This document shows, in pieces, positions 47,661 to 59,869 of a DNA stretch of 64,000 nt; positions within the stretch are counted from its first letter, which is position 1, and each line of letters begins with the position of its first letter. The stretch lies in assembly GCA_001599935.1 (NCBI GenBank), contig BCIJ01000005.1, positions 580,655 through 644,654 on the forward strand, in the 5' to 3' direction. Made by a program: the position numbers and the translations under genes. The notes beneath the pieces were generated by a model. The model had not been told where the DNA came from. It saw only the letters and a program-made list of their open reading frames with translations, and ran no database searches. Source of the DNA: Holtermannia corniformis. Its lineage: Eukaryota; Basidiomycota; Tremellomycetes; Holtermanniales.

Positions 47661-48428
47661 TCAGTACCCTCGCAAACCCATGTTCAGTACGCCTTGGGCA
47701 TCAAAATGCCGTGTCAGGGCTGTGACGGCTGCATCGCCTCGTCAGCGCACCGCTTGGCTGGGGCACTAGCTTCAACTTACGAGGCGCAATGTACTCGTAC
47801 TCTGTCACAATGTCGAAAGGATCTGTATAGCATGTGTCGAGCGCTCTGCCGCTGCACCGCATCAGCGCTTGTACAAGATAGGGGCACGACGGACCTCGTC
47901 ATGCGCAGCACACTGCATACCAGCCGGAACCGACCGACGTGGCGGACGCTGACGTCGGGAAACACAAAGTATGCCCCGGGCGCGCCCGCCTCGTCCTGCA
48001 TCTCGGCTGGGGTGGCGACAAGGCCACCATAGATCATGGAGACGTGTTCGCCTGTATGTGGGTCGATGATCAAGGTCGCGTCTTGGCCGTCTTCGGTTTG
48101 GAGCGAGATATTGCACACTAGGAAGGGGAGTTCGTCGTAGCTGTGCGCTTTGTCAGTGGCGAGGCATGGTTCTACGAGAGCACCAACTCACGGGATGATG
48201 AGCTGCTGCGTCTCGTCCCAGCAATCGAGTTGGAGGATCAACGGTGGCGAGAGGGGCAGCCGAGACAAGTAGCGATCGCCGAAAGCGGCCGAGCGGACCG
48301 GCTGCTGGATCGGGGTGATCCGATATGTCCTTAGCCATCGCCATCAGCATCACTAGCAGCTCCAAGCCGAGCCGAGGCACTCACCGACCGTTGCCCTCAA
48401 AGTCGTAGCCGGCAAAGTTATAGCTCAT
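47661..48428 (-). CDS. Velvet-family transcriptional regulator
   Basis: Velvet proteins (VeA, VelB, VosA, VelC and Ryp types) are fungal DNA-binding factors that link development with secondary metabolism. The ATG at 48428 follows a TATATA element. The domain is readable through five exons: TYRITPIQQPVRSAAFGDR, PPLILQLDCWDE, then FLVCNISLQTEDGQDA, SMIYGGLVATPAEM, GAYFVFPDVSVRHVGRFRL, DPFDIVTEYEYIAP and finally VTALTRHFDAQGV, LRGY. At about 200 residues it consists of almost nothing but the velvet domain, like small VosA/VelB-type members; which class cannot be told by eye. Confidence 0.85.
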
Positions 48429-49604
48429 CGTGGCGGTCGCCACCCGGCCTCGCGTGCGCACCGATCCCGTCTATATAGCGCAGCGAGCTGCACAGCTGGC
48501 GGCCACGCACGTCTGTCGAGTCAATTACGAAGCGGTGGATCTGGGTTGGTCGCCGATCAGTCTATGCGACCTGACGTGGATGAGGGGGTGAAAATTCTGG
48601 GTCAAGAAGCGAAGGCTGTAGCAACCCGGACTGGCCCGAAAGGTCCTAGTCTTGGGTCTTATCCGCAGATTGCCTTCTTCTCTACGGACCGAGTGTTGAA
48701 AAAGGAACAGACACGGGTCGGACCAGGGGTTCGATCCCATGCTCGTAGACTCTGGCGCTCGGAAGCAAAGGAAAAGGAGGCGCGCGGAGGAGAAGCATAA
48801 CCTACAAGCTTGCGCGTCGCCTCAAGGGCAGTGCCGGGCAGTGTAGGCACTCGACACACTGATCGTCACGCACGACAATGCTGCCATCAGCTGGCCTTGC
48901 GGTGTAACAGGGGCAAAGCTAGCGGCTGTCAGCGTCAGCGGCGATGCACGCAGCCACGTCGGCGGTAAAGCCGACGATGAACCGCCTCTATCTGCTCACA
49001 CTTTACGATACAGCCCTCCTTTGCTACAGCTGCCTGCTTCAAGGTTGGTAGGATCCGCCCGTGGTCGCTTCTCGAAGCCAGCGATCCCTCTGTTCACGTC
49101 CCGAGCTTGTTTGCACCACTCTGCGCTGGATCGGCCTCGTTCCCTCGTTTCACGCACAGACGCTGACCTTCTTACATGCATCACTCGATATCTGTTTGCC
49201 GTTTCCGATCTACGTCAGCCCCGGTCGATCGTTGTCTCATCGAACAGTGCTGCCGAGCACAGCACCAGGCGGCGCAACAGCGCCGCCGCTCAGGCTTCCC
49301 ACAATTCTGGACCGGGGGATCAGGGCGTCCACGCCCACCATCGTCACGCCGGTATTCACGGTGGAGCGATCAAGAGGGCGATCCCGCCGAGTGAGCGTCG
49401 CTCTGCGTGAATCCTCAGACGCCCGCCCGAGTGCCGCGTGCGACGCCGCGACGCCTCACTCGGACGGGCGACTCCGTGCTCGGGAAACGTCAGTGTGCCG
49501 GCATGGGCCAAATTGTCGTCAACTCCGAAAACAACCTTGCTGGTGCCTGCACGTCATCCCGAATGCATACGGATGTCCCTGGTGCAGATCCCCGTCTAAC
49601 CTCC
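48429..49604. other. Long intergenic region
   Basis: A 1.18-kb region between the velvet start and the LIM-RhoGAP stop. A long plus-strand frame (49061-49954) enters the neighbouring gene antisense and starts at GTG; it is probably not real. Nothing else could be supported. Confidence 0.45.
48472..48477 (-). promoter_or_regulatory. TATA box of the velvet gene
   Basis: On the minus strand the sequence reads CGCTATATAGACG, 44 bp before the start codon at 48428, the usual position for a TATA element. Confidence 0.5.
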
Positions 49605-52600
49605 TCACGCCGCAGACGTCCACGAGCGCTCGCGCTCCATCTGGATCGACCGCCGCTCTTGTTGGTCGGGCCCTGGCGAACTCGGTGCCGACCCCCGCGA
49701 TGACGTGCGCGAGCCGCCGCTGCCATTCGCCGCTCCTTGGAACGGCCCGCGCCGTGGCGATTGCGGCGTCGCGATCGGCTCCGAGGGGCTTTGTGCCCAG
49801 CTTGTTGGGCGCGAAGCTGACGCAAGCGGCCGGGCGAAGCCTGCGCTGCTGCTCTGACCAGCGAGCGTGCTATTCGAGCCATTGGCAGTGGCCGTCAAGT
49901 TGCTGTCGGACCGGTACGAGCCCATGCGCGATTCCGCTAGCTTGTCGCGCATAAAGCCAGAAGACGCAGAGCCGGGCACGCGCTGTGGCTGCCGCGCCGT
50001 CATGTACTTTGCGCAATGCTTGAAGATCTCCTTGGGCGGCAAGTCGATGCTATTGGCAAAGATGGAGCTCACGTTTTCGTTCAGCACGAACATAAGCTCG
50101 GCCGGAACCTGATAGAAGTCGTCTTGCCACTCCATCAGGTTCTGTACCGCATGGATGGCACTGAAGCTTTCGTCCATCGCTGCGTTGGAGCCGCGCGCAT
50201 AGAGAATGCCGGGGCAGATGACCATGGCCAGGTTTTGCAAGTCCATTCGGCTGCCAGTCTCCTCGTCGACGTGGGCAAAAGAGGCAACCCATTTGAGGAA
50301 GACAAATAAGACTTCGACCGTATCGCGGTTATAGCGTGGCAGCAAGCACATGAGTAGGTGCAGGCACCGCTTGCGGTCGTCGGCGTTGGCAAGGCCTGGA
50401 GAGTGAGTGTGGGCTGAGGCAATGGCGCGAAACGAACCTTGCGTGGCGCAAAATAGCTTGTGCAGCTTGAATGTCAACAAGGGATCAGGTAGATCTCGCA
50501 AAAACCGCTTGAGCAGCGCCGCGAGCTGCACCGGGTTGTCGTCGGACAAGGAGACGGTGGTTGGATCGCGATCCAAGGCCTCGACAAGATCTTTTTGCCG
50601 GCGAATGTTGCCGTTCTTGCGGAAAATTCCCTCGACCGACATGTCTGTGGCGTGTCAGCCTCGTCGTGGGTGGCATAGCACACACGTACCCATCTGCTTC
50701 ATGGCCGAAATAATGTCATCAATGAACTCGGGCACGCGGAGTTGCGCGCTCGAGGCCCCGAGCTGCGAGTCAGACCCGGTCCGCTCAACCAAGATCTCCA
50801 ATGGGACGCCAAATAGCCCTCCACATTGTCAGTGGTTTGCGTACGGGGAGACGTGACTCACCTTTCTTCTTAATGTCCTTCTTCTCCTTGCCCTTGAATA
50901 TCTTGTTCCACCATTGATTTTTCTTGACCTCGACCAGCTCGAGCAGATCATCGACATCGACCAAGTTGCCCAAAGGTGATTTCTGCAAAAGCAGTAAGGC
51001 AAAGTGCTTGACAATGAGCGACTCGACAACAGTGAGCTCCGAAATCAGCGGTCGTCCCTCGTGACCAGGGATCGGACGATGCTCGACGCGAGCCTGTTCG
51101 GCCTCCATGAGCTGTGGAATATCGGCCAAGGTGATGGCATCAGAGTCCTTGAAAGGCGAATTGTCATGTGGGTCGGCCGGCTCGTCGGGCGTCTCTGGTG
51201 GCGTGTCATTGATGATCCGCACCGACGTGTTGTTGCGTGCAAATGGTGGTCGGATGACATCGACCGTCGGTGTGCCAGACGTAAACGGCTCTGCAGCCAC
51301 CGCAGTGGTAGCCGTATCCAGTGGGGGGAATATAGTAGATCCAGGAGATCGCACCAACCCCGACTGCGATGGTTGCGGCTGCCCTGGCGTGACCGTGCTT
51401 CGATCGACGGTGATTGGCGGTGGCACCTTGTGGGCGCCATCTCGCTCGGATCCTCGACGAGCAGAAGTCACGAGACCGTTGGGGTTGGCGATCTTGCCAG
51501 CGGGACTCTCTACAACGGTCGATCGCTGCGGCACGCGCACATTGGCCGAGATCTTGCGATCAAGATTAACCGACTTCATGCGCTTGATTTCGTTCGAGTC
51601 GCGGTAACGGTCATACGCCGCCGAGTCATCGTTGGTGATCACAAGAGGAGCTGCAAGATGTGAGCTGTACTGTCGATGAAGTCCTGTGCACTTACGAGGC
51701 GAGTTGGGAACGACACCCTGCTCTTGCAGATGCACAAACAAGCGCCGCAAAGCAACGTTGAGCAAGAAAGCATATTGTTCCAAACGCGAAACCGACTCGA
51801 ACCCAAGCCTGCTGTTGGCCGACGCGTGATCCAAGCAAAAGACTACCCTCGGCACCAGCGGCAACGTGGTGTCATCGACCTCGAACTTGAACTGGTCCAC
51901 TTGAGCGGGGACTCTGCGCGCACTGACTCGCGGACGTCCATCTTCCGTCGTCGATTTGTCGTCTTTGACAATCGGAGCTCCGGCAAGCTTGCCACAGGTT
52001 GCGCATTTGACGCAAGCTGAATGCCATCGCGGGAAGAGACCGAGTCGCACGCAGTCCTCTTCAACCGTGATATCACATTGAATGCAATGATCAAGATGTG
52101 GCTGGTGATCGCCAGACGGGCCGCGTAGTATTGACTCGCCAGTGATTTCGACCTGGGCAGTATTAGTATGCAAAGCGGGAGAGCATGGATCACGCACGGC
52201 CAGGCTGCGATAGCCATATGCCACCGCTTTGGTGCTCGATGTGAAACCCGTCGGGGTGACTGGCAAGAGATCCATGGGATCGACCTCCTTCTGCACCTCG
52301 TTGGCTGGCAAGCCTGCTTCAGCAGCTTCGACTGCATTCTTGGTTCGCTCCGTATCCCTTCGCCGCATCTCACCCCGCCGACGGGTGCTCGGTTCGCCGC
52401 CGTCGCTGGCCAGCAGCGCCAATCGGGCAAGGAAGAAGCTGATCGCTTCAGTGTTGCCGTGTTCACGTTCAAGCTTGAGCGAGCCGGTCAAGGCGATACG
52501 AATCAAGATCTTGAGATAGTGCGCGAGCCCAGTGACCAAAGCTAGCAGATCTTGCGTGACACCGGCACGTTGCTCGGGCTCGGAATAAGTGTGTGAGAGT

Positions 52601-54393
52601 AGCGAGAAGAAGTTGACCGTCTTGCGACAAAGCATCTTGGCTTCTCGCGCATGTGACATGCCTGAGAAGATCAGCACGATATCGGATTCTCATATCGACC
52701 CACCCTTTGCGTTTGCGAGGGCAAACTGCGCCTCGAGGTCATCAATGGCCGCAAACAAGATTTCGACGTGCAAGATGAACTTCTCGGCCATGATGACGGC
52801 GTCCATGTATTGTCGCGTGCTAACATGGCGAAGCATTTCGGAGATGCACGCCGCCGAGCTCTCCTCGAATGCCGACAGCACGGTCCAAATCTGATAGACT
52901 TGGATCTCCATGGCTTGCTGCTTTGATCGCAGCGAATCAGGTGTCTCGCTTGCCTCCTCGTCGATCGGCGTAATGTCAATCGCTGACGAGCCGGCCGAGC
53001 CGCCATTCGGCGTGACCGCCAGCTTTGAGGTGAGTTTCACATTCCAGAACTGCAACTGTGAGTGCGCCAGACATTATGAAGAATCCCAACCTACCTTGTG
53101 GATCATGTAGCACTCGGGATGCCAGCACTCGTCTTTCTGATTGCGGTTGATTTCGACAAACTGCTTGAGGATGGCACTTGCACAACCGACACACTTGACT
53201 GCAAACCGCGTCGAGTAATGGAAATGACAGTCTGCGGCTGTCAGCGCGTGCCTGTGGCAAGTTGCTGCTAAGACCCACAGACTTGTGACCCGTGCTCATA
53301 GTAGGAGTCATGCGGACCGAAGAGTGTCGGACACACGGAGCAGGTGAAGTGCTCAACGTGGAACTTCTCACCTAAACACATTAGTCGCGAAGTCGGCCAT
53401 TGGCACGGCACGCACCACATGCAGTAATGTAGCTGCCTCTGAGAGCTTGGTCACACTTGCCGCAAATAAGATCCAGGCGCGCAAAGTAGTCTCGCTCGCA
53501 GAGCGGGTAAGAGCCATCGGCGTCAATGACAGGGAAAAACTTGGACGCGACGATCTTGTTACAGTCCTGATCCGTGTCAGAGCATTCTTAGGCTGATACG
53601 CTCGACTCACTCTGCACCGGAAGCAGTCCAGGTGGTAGACGTTTCCCATTGCGCGCACGAACTGGCCAAGAACCGGCTGCTGGCAGACTCCGCAAGTGGT
53701 CTGGCCGAGGTTGTTTTTACTCGACTTGTGGCTCATCTGAGACGTCGATGGACGTTCGTTGAGCTGCTTTGTAGCTTGGGACTGCTGCGAGCGCGAGTGT
53801 TGCGAATGGGCATAAGGGTGGTGTTGTTGCGAGCCATTGTACGCGTTGGGGTTGAGAGGCGAGTTGACGTGCGAATGAGATGAATGAGAGTGTTCCGATC
53901 CTTGCTGATGATATTGATAGGGTGGTTGTGGTGGTTGCATAGGTAGAGGGCGAGATGAGGATGGAGGGGATGTCCTATAGTCGTATGGTTGTTGAGGGTG
54001 TGGGTAGCTGCTTGACCTCGGCGTCGCGGCTGGCTCCGGTGTCGAAGCTGCGCGGGTCGGTGTTGAGAACGATGGCATCCTCTGCACGCCGGGTTCTCTC
54101 TCCACAGGGGCGCTGCGTGGGCCGTCTGCGCCAATGGCCCGCCCACCGTAGGACGACGTTGCAAGGTAGGAAGCCCCCTCTCCTGTCAAAGGCACTGCGG
54201 TTCGCATGACACCGTCGTCGTGTTCTGACCTCGAGTGGTACGACTCGTGCGAGTGCTGTGAAGAGGAAGAGTACGGGAGGTTTGGACGCCTGCCGTCTGA
54301 AGAAGTACGCGAGGTCGAAGTCGAGGGGTCAATGTAAGCCTGCGATGACCGCCTCGAGGGCGGCCGCAAGTGACTCGAGCCCGGGGATGACAT
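49605..54393 (-). CDS. LRG1: LIM-domain RhoGAP (Lrg1-like)
   Basis: Turns off Rho-type GTPases; Lrg1 in yeast acts on Rho1 and restrains glucan synthesis. The ATG at 54393 starts a long disordered His/Ser/Gln-rich region. The LIM domains follow: CGVCQQPVLGQFVRAMG with YHLDCFRC; ICGKCDQALRGSYITACG with FHVEHFTCSVC; CYMIHKFWNVKL marks the Lrg1 type. A helical region comes next, then a third Cys/His cluster (HCIQCDITVEEDCV; WHSACVKCATCG). After a disordered stretch the RhoGAP domain has GLFGVPLEILVERTG, the arginine-finger loop EGIFRKNGNIRRQKDL, LAALLKRFLRDLPDPLL and MDLQNLAMVICPGIL. The C-terminal tail is Ser/Arg/Pro-rich and ends at 49605. At least eight short introns were seen. Confidence 0.85.
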
Positions 54394-55145
54394 GGCAACA
54401 GCAGGAGCTTGTCTGCGATACGCTTTGCTCTACTAGCCGTGGCCAACAGAGGGGGGCGGCAAGGACGCCGTGATCGGGGCCTTTGACGCCGTTTGGTCCT
54501 TCTCGACGTGCTGATCACTTGACGGAATCGACCTGTATCGCGACGAGCCCCTGATCCACAGCGGGCTCTGCCATCCAGGCGCGCGAGCAAGCAATACGGC
54601 GGATGGACGACTGAGTGGGATCCAGTGGTTGGTCGTTTGAACGCGAGGCTGTTCACACCGCCCTTGGCTTCTCACGTGTTGTTCTGTTTCGCTGTAGCAA
54701 GACGAGTGCTGGTGGGTGAAAAGCCAGCAGCGCAGTCTGTGTACTACTTGTGTGCATTCAGAGAGCCTCTCAAAAGCTGTTCGCACAGCTTGGATGTAGC
54801 TGACTCGTGGTCCAGCGACCCAGCTCGGTCACAGCTCTCGACAAGACGCGCAAAGGTGGATGCATTCGCCCGCACGCCTCCCTGACCTGACCTGCTGCAT
54901 CCACCTAAGACTACTGATCGTTGCATAGACTGCTGTTGATAGTGGTGCAACTGATCGCTCCCTGTCGAGACCGTTGATACTACTTGTCGACACCGTCCGA
55001 GCTCACGACTAGCGTAGGGGCTCGTCTGTGCACTGACCCTGGCGTTTGGATGGCTTAGATGGTCCTCTGCCCTGCTTGCACCTAGACAGTAACAGTCTCA
55101 ATCTGATCAGTAGCTAATGCAGCCAAAGCTACCTGCATCGTCCCA
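54394..55145. other. Divergent intergenic region
   Basis: A 752-bp stretch between the Lrg1-like gene and the Ser-rich gene, transcribed away from each other. Frames are short and unsupported; it must contain both promoters. Confidence 0.45.
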
Positions 55146-56599
55146 ATGACATCTCATACGTGAGACCTCTAACCGCGTTTTCCGGAGCTCACGTCCCATC
55201 GCAGATGGACAACAGATCAAACGATCGGCTTGATCCTCGCCATCGTCGACAACAAGCGCTATCGTATCGAGCTATGGCCATTGTTCCCCTATCGCCCCTC
55301 GGATCGTCCCGGCGCCTGCCGCGTCGAGACAAAGGATGCCATCGATCGCGAGATCTCGTTGCAGATCTTGGCGGACACACCATGGGGTCGCACAAGGCTC
55401 GCGATGGAGCGTCGAGGGACTGCAAAGGATTCGCGAACAAGCTGGCCGGCCGTAGCGAGGGTTCATCGGTGAGCTTGTCCACTGTCATGAACCCACATTT
55501 GACCATCTCTCAGTCTCATAATCATGTTTCGGAAGCTCTCCGAGAGTATCCCCCGGTTGAGACACCCCGACTTGTTGGACCCAGAGAGCCACTGTGAAAG
55601 GACTTGGGGTCAGCGTGAAGAGTCCCAAGTCTGACTCGCCGCTTACGGCTGATAGTCACACTACGCCACAAGCACCCATGGCACTTTGTCCTCCGCAACT
55701 TGCTGTATCACGATGACGATAATGCACTCCGGCAGACGGCCCAGGACTTGCGCAACTATCGACGGTCGAAGATGTGGCCTAGAAAAGCAACGTTCGAGCG
55801 CATAACCAGGCAGAAGCTCGCTCCATTGTCAGGGGTCCCAGCTCAGCCCGTGCTATCGAGCCCCTCTGTCTCAACGGCAAGCTCGTCCTCGTCTCCTTCA
55901 GACGATGGAAGCGAATCCAGTTCGTCCAGCTCGATCGACTCGCGCTATTCTCGAAATGCCACCTATTCACCACAAAACCCACCAATCAGGATACTCTCGC
56001 CGAGGCCGAGCCCATCCCAAAACCCTCACCAGTCGGCACATGTGAACGTAGCTTCTACCGGTGGTTCCTCGCCCAACCCGGTGACGAATACTGAACGGTT
56101 CACGTTATCGCCCTCGCTTTTTGGCGATCATCAGAGTAATATCGGTGGTGCTGAAAACCCGATTGTTCTGAACGATGACTCGGACGTCGTCATGGCTTCC
56201 GATGATGACGGTCCTAGTGCTGTTACTCATACAGCCGCAACCGCTGTCGAGCCACGTCGCCAAATGCTGGATTCCGCAGCTTGCAGCGGTTCGTACTTCG
56301 AAATCGTGGATCTCGACGAGGACGCCAGCGAGGACGCTGTGGCTGTTGGCTCCGGGTTGAACGCTGTTCGTCAAGATTCAATGGCGGCGCCTGCGATGCT
56401 GCTCCGGACTCCATCTTCACCTACCGCCGACTTGGAAGCAGTCAAGCAAGACATGCAGCGTCTCACGCGACTCTGCAAAGTCCTGAAGCGCGCCTACACC
56501 ATCTCAAGGTATATGAACCGACCGTCCACAGCCGTCTTGACACTGATGCCCGAAGCCCATCGCCCATCCAACAGCTCGCGGGAAAGCACATATACCTAG
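55146..56599 (+). CDS. Unknown protein with Ser-rich disordered centre
   Basis: Exon 1 (55146-55159) starts MTSHT; the intron 55160-55204 leads to TIGLILAIVDNKRYRIELWP, LFPYRPSDRP and ISLQILADTPWGRTRLA. Two further introns join MFRKLSESIPRLRHPDL and the block LRHKHPWHFVLRNLLYHDDD, then RQTAQDLRNYRRSKMWP. After this comes a Ser-run (SSSSSPSDDGSESSSSSS), acidic patches (NDDSDVVMASDDD) and a short C-terminal helix (LEAVKQDMQRLTRLCKVLKR), ending at TAG after SSRESTYT. The N-terminal ~180 residues look folded; the rest is disordered. I do not recognise the family. Confidence 0.55.
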
Positions 56600-57020
56600 C
56601 TATCGATCCAGCGTATCGAGCTACCTCCACAAAAGCTGCATTCTCGAGGTTCACCCACGCGGTGGGCTCTTTGTTCCGACTGTGGGGGGCGTGAGTTGGG
56701 CAGGCGAAACTACGAGCTGAGGTGACACGTGCAGAACTTGGTCGATAGCGCCTGAGCGCGCTGCGCGCCTTGGATTCGCCAAGTGCATCTGCGTCACGGT
56801 CACACCTCGTCAAACCGACATGCTGCCCAACGCCACTTCTCCTAGACCAGCGTGCGCTATTCGCCGCTGTGGTGCCAGGGTAAACCTTCACGAGCTTCTG
56901 ACTCGCTGCCTAGTGCGATTGGACAGCAGCGCGGTCTGAGTAGAGTAGATCTATGCACAACCTGACATTTCAACAGACAACGGTGATGACTACAGTCCTT
57001 GTACTCCTGATCTCCACCCT
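56600..57020. other. Tail-to-tail intergenic region
   Basis: A 421-bp stretch between two converging genes. No supported coding exon or RNA gene was seen. Confidence 0.4.
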
Positions 57021-58109
57021 TCAGCTGCGTCCTAGGTGCTCGTGACCTTTAGCATCACACTGCGCACGGAGCTTGCGCTGCTTTGCGGCCACTGCGCGCG
57101 TCATGTACACCCGATCGGCGGGAGTGAGAGCAGGCAGTAACGGAGTCGGGGATGCAAGCGGGCTGGTGAGTGAGCGCTTGCGCTTGTTGGTGCCTTGGTG
57201 CATTCCGACACTGCAGAGCACAGGCCGTCAGCGAACGACATGGTGACTCAGGTAGAGCTAGGCTACGTACCTTGCGGTGATATCGATATCCAGCTCCATC
57301 GCCTCGTAGCCTGCTGCCACTGCACTGTGCGAGGTCGAAGCAGTCAACTGGAGAGGTGAACCCAGCGCCGAATCCCGAGATGATGATCTGGAGCCGTTCT
57401 CGAGGCCAGACGACGCAATGCCGTGTGGTCGGGCTGATGTGGGCTCTTCGAGGCGCTGATCGCGGTCGCCGTTCACGCGCTGCGAACGCGGCTGTTCGCA
57501 AAGTATGACAACCGAGTTATCGTCGTTCTTGTTGAGGTAATCAGCCGTCGCGGCCGTTGACCGAAGCGAGATGGTGCGTCCGACCGGTCGACGACACGGC
57601 GTGGGAGATCTGTTGACGCTGAGGAGTTGAAAGACTTGGTCAAGTTTGCTAGGCGAGAGGAGTGAGTGCGGGTAGTTGCTGCTAGCGGCGCGAGGACCGA
57701 GACCAGAAGCGAGCGTTTTCTGTGCGTCGACCATGCGAGACGAGCGCTGTGGTGTAGGTCATCGGATACACTCCTACGTCCAGGATTAATCCGACTCACA
57801 GCGAAGACGGGATCAGTCACGAGAAAGGGGTTGCGCTCCCAGCTGTTCGGTGAGGAATGCTCGGCGCTAGCTGACGACGACGATGGGACCGAGGCGCCGT
57901 GAAAGCGATACGAGTACGAGCTGACCCGTAGTGAGGATGGCGTGTTGCGAGGAGCGCGCTGAGAGGGTGGTGAGACATTGAGCCGAGTGCGCTGTCAGCA
58001 AGTTGCAATCAGCAGATGATCGTTAGTCATGTCAGTAGCCCACTTTGATCGAGAATGGGTCGACCGCCTCGGGAGTCAGCGGCTTGTCAGTAGTTTTGCT
58101 GTTCGACAT
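57021..58109 (-). CDS. Unknown disordered, probably nuclear protein
   Basis: The ATG at 58109 begins MSNSKTTDKPLTPEAVDPFS. Introns follow at the gtgggctac donor and after PFLVTDPVFA. The middle exon (SNYPHSLLSPSKLDQVFQLL; ADYLNKNDDNSVVILCEQPR) is rich in Ser, Arg and Pro and has short helices. The last exon, joined after MELDIDITA, contains NKRKRSLTSP, a likely nuclear localisation motif, and ADRVYMTRAVAAKQRKLRAQ, ending at 57021. The first exon's PFSIK motif and lack of membrane segments suggest a cytosolic or nuclear protein. No family recognised. Confidence 0.5.
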
Positions 58110-58414
58110 GGCTATCAGTGGGTGTTCTCGCTCTGTCGTGATCCTTGTCGGTGACCGTCGCAGGGGAAGAGCAGTCGGTTCTCTGGGTGGCGAATTACTA
58201 TCGGATAGCCTGATGCATTAGTCCCATTAGTTGGAGCATTAGACAAGTATTCCTAATCGACGGCTTGTTCGGCCCGAGAATGCGGGGAAGCCGACGTGAG
58301 GGTCTGTTGAGAGACGACCATAAAGTCTGCCATTCTCATACACTATAGCCGCGCTCAAGCTCCACTACAGCCTCAGGCTCCCTCCACGAGACTCGTCAGG
58401 AATTGCAGTGTCGT
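58110..58414. promoter_or_regulatory. Divergent promoter region
   Basis: 305 bp between the divergent unknown gene and the SMP-30-like gene; both promoters should be here. No TATA box was certain. Confidence 0.35.
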
Positions 58415-59810
58415 CATGTCACAACCAAAGGTCCTTGCGACCCTGACAGAGCCCTTTCTCAAGGCGCAGAACCAGCTCGGCGAAGGTATGTGGTGCACCC
58501 TGTCTGTAGTGAAGTTGTGACTTGTACAGGCATACTATGGGACTCGCGAACGCAGCTGTACCATTGGGTCGACATTGACAGGGCTGAGCTCCACACGTTC
58601 GTCAGCACGCACTCACGACACCTGCTGACGTCAAGTAGGCTGGACCCTTTGACAAAGTTTTGGTCAATAGACGTCTACGCTGACGAGTCGGAACTTCTGA
58701 CCTGCATTGCTCTGCGTCAAGATGAGCCAGGCGTGGGTGGCTGAGTGCTCCGCACACCGCGCTGATGTGCTTAGTTCATCGGCACGTTCAGTCACTCGCT
58801 CGTACTACTACCGGAAGCCACAAAGCCGACCTCAGCAGAGCCAACGCGCACCAGTCGCAAGTCTGTCAAGACGCTCGCGGAGCCCTTCAAGTCTGGTGTA
58901 TCCAACTCGAAGCCGGCAGACGCCGTCTTCAATGATGGTGCTGCGGACCCACAAGGGAGATTTTTGTTTGGTTCGAAGACGACGAGCGAGAGGCGGACTG
59001 GCGAGCTCTTCAGGTGACTCTGACATCTCTGGTCTGTGAGCCTTGAGCTGATCTCTTCAGCTATGATCCTAGGACGAACGAGACGACTAGGCTCTTTGGC
59101 GACGTCGGGTGTAGTAATGGCATCGGCTTCACTGCTGACGCCAAGACGATGTGTGAGCTCAGAAGTTCCCGGCTCGGAGTCAAGCTGATGAACTCAGACT
59201 ACATCGACTCGATGGAGAACGTGGTCTACGCCTTTGACTACGACCTGGTAAGTCGTGGCGGCGGCCGCGAAATTGGCTTACGACCATAGTCGAATGGCAC
59301 ATTATCAAGCCGTCGCGTGTTGATACTACCCACCGATGCTGCTCTTCACCCGCCAATCAGCGACCACAACACTCCTTCGGGCCCGGTGCCAGAATATCTC
59401 CCTTCACCGGCCATCACGGCGCCGAAGGGTGTCACGCCAGCAAAGTACGATGGCCTCACACTAGACATCAACGACGATCTGTGGATCGGCCGATGGAATG
59501 ATGCTCGTGTGCTGCACTTGCAGATCAACAAGGAGCGAACGTCGGCAAAAGTCGTCGGTGAACTCCGGCTAGAGGGGTGTACCAGCCCCACGATCGCCGT
59601 GTTTGGAGGTAAGCGAGATGGATGTGCACAACCTTTCGACTGGACTGACGATCCGCAACAGGCAAAGAGCTCGACCAGCTGTTCATCGTCTCCGCGACAT
59701 CCGAGCTGTCAGGTCCAGGGCGTCAAACCGACTGGCCGCAATCAGGCGATGTCTTTGCCTATACCGTTCCGGGTGTTACGGGCACCGAGAGACTTCGCTT
59801 TCGCGGCTAG
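58415..59810 (+). CDS. SMP-30 / gluconolactonase-like six-bladed propeller enzyme
   Basis: Metal-dependent lactone hydrolase family. ATG 58415 starts MSQPKVLATLTEPFLKAQNQ, and after an intron (starting gtatgtgg) LGEGILWDSRTQLYHWVDID gives the metal-ligand Glu of blade one. Later exons give FDPRTNETTRLFG, CSNGIGFTADAKTM (metal-ligand Asn), YIDSMENVVYAFDYDL, the core block YDGLTLDINDDLWIGRWND, GCTSPTIAVFGG and FIVSATSELSG, ending VTGTERLRFRG at TAG 59808. The propeller order is that of fungal gluconolactonase-like proteins. Real substrate unknown. It converges on the farnesyltransferase gene, 59 bp apart. Confidence 0.85.
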
Positions 59811-59869
59811 TTATCGTTGGTGAGATGCATATGGCAGTACAACACGACTTTGTAGGCCATCCGTCCATA

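Noticed and set aside
49061..49954. 297-codon plus-strand frame
   Set aside because: Starts at GTG, lies half antisense to the Lrg1-like coding region, and its composition (Ser/Arg/Pro/Cys) is what the reverse strand of that GC-rich exon gives.
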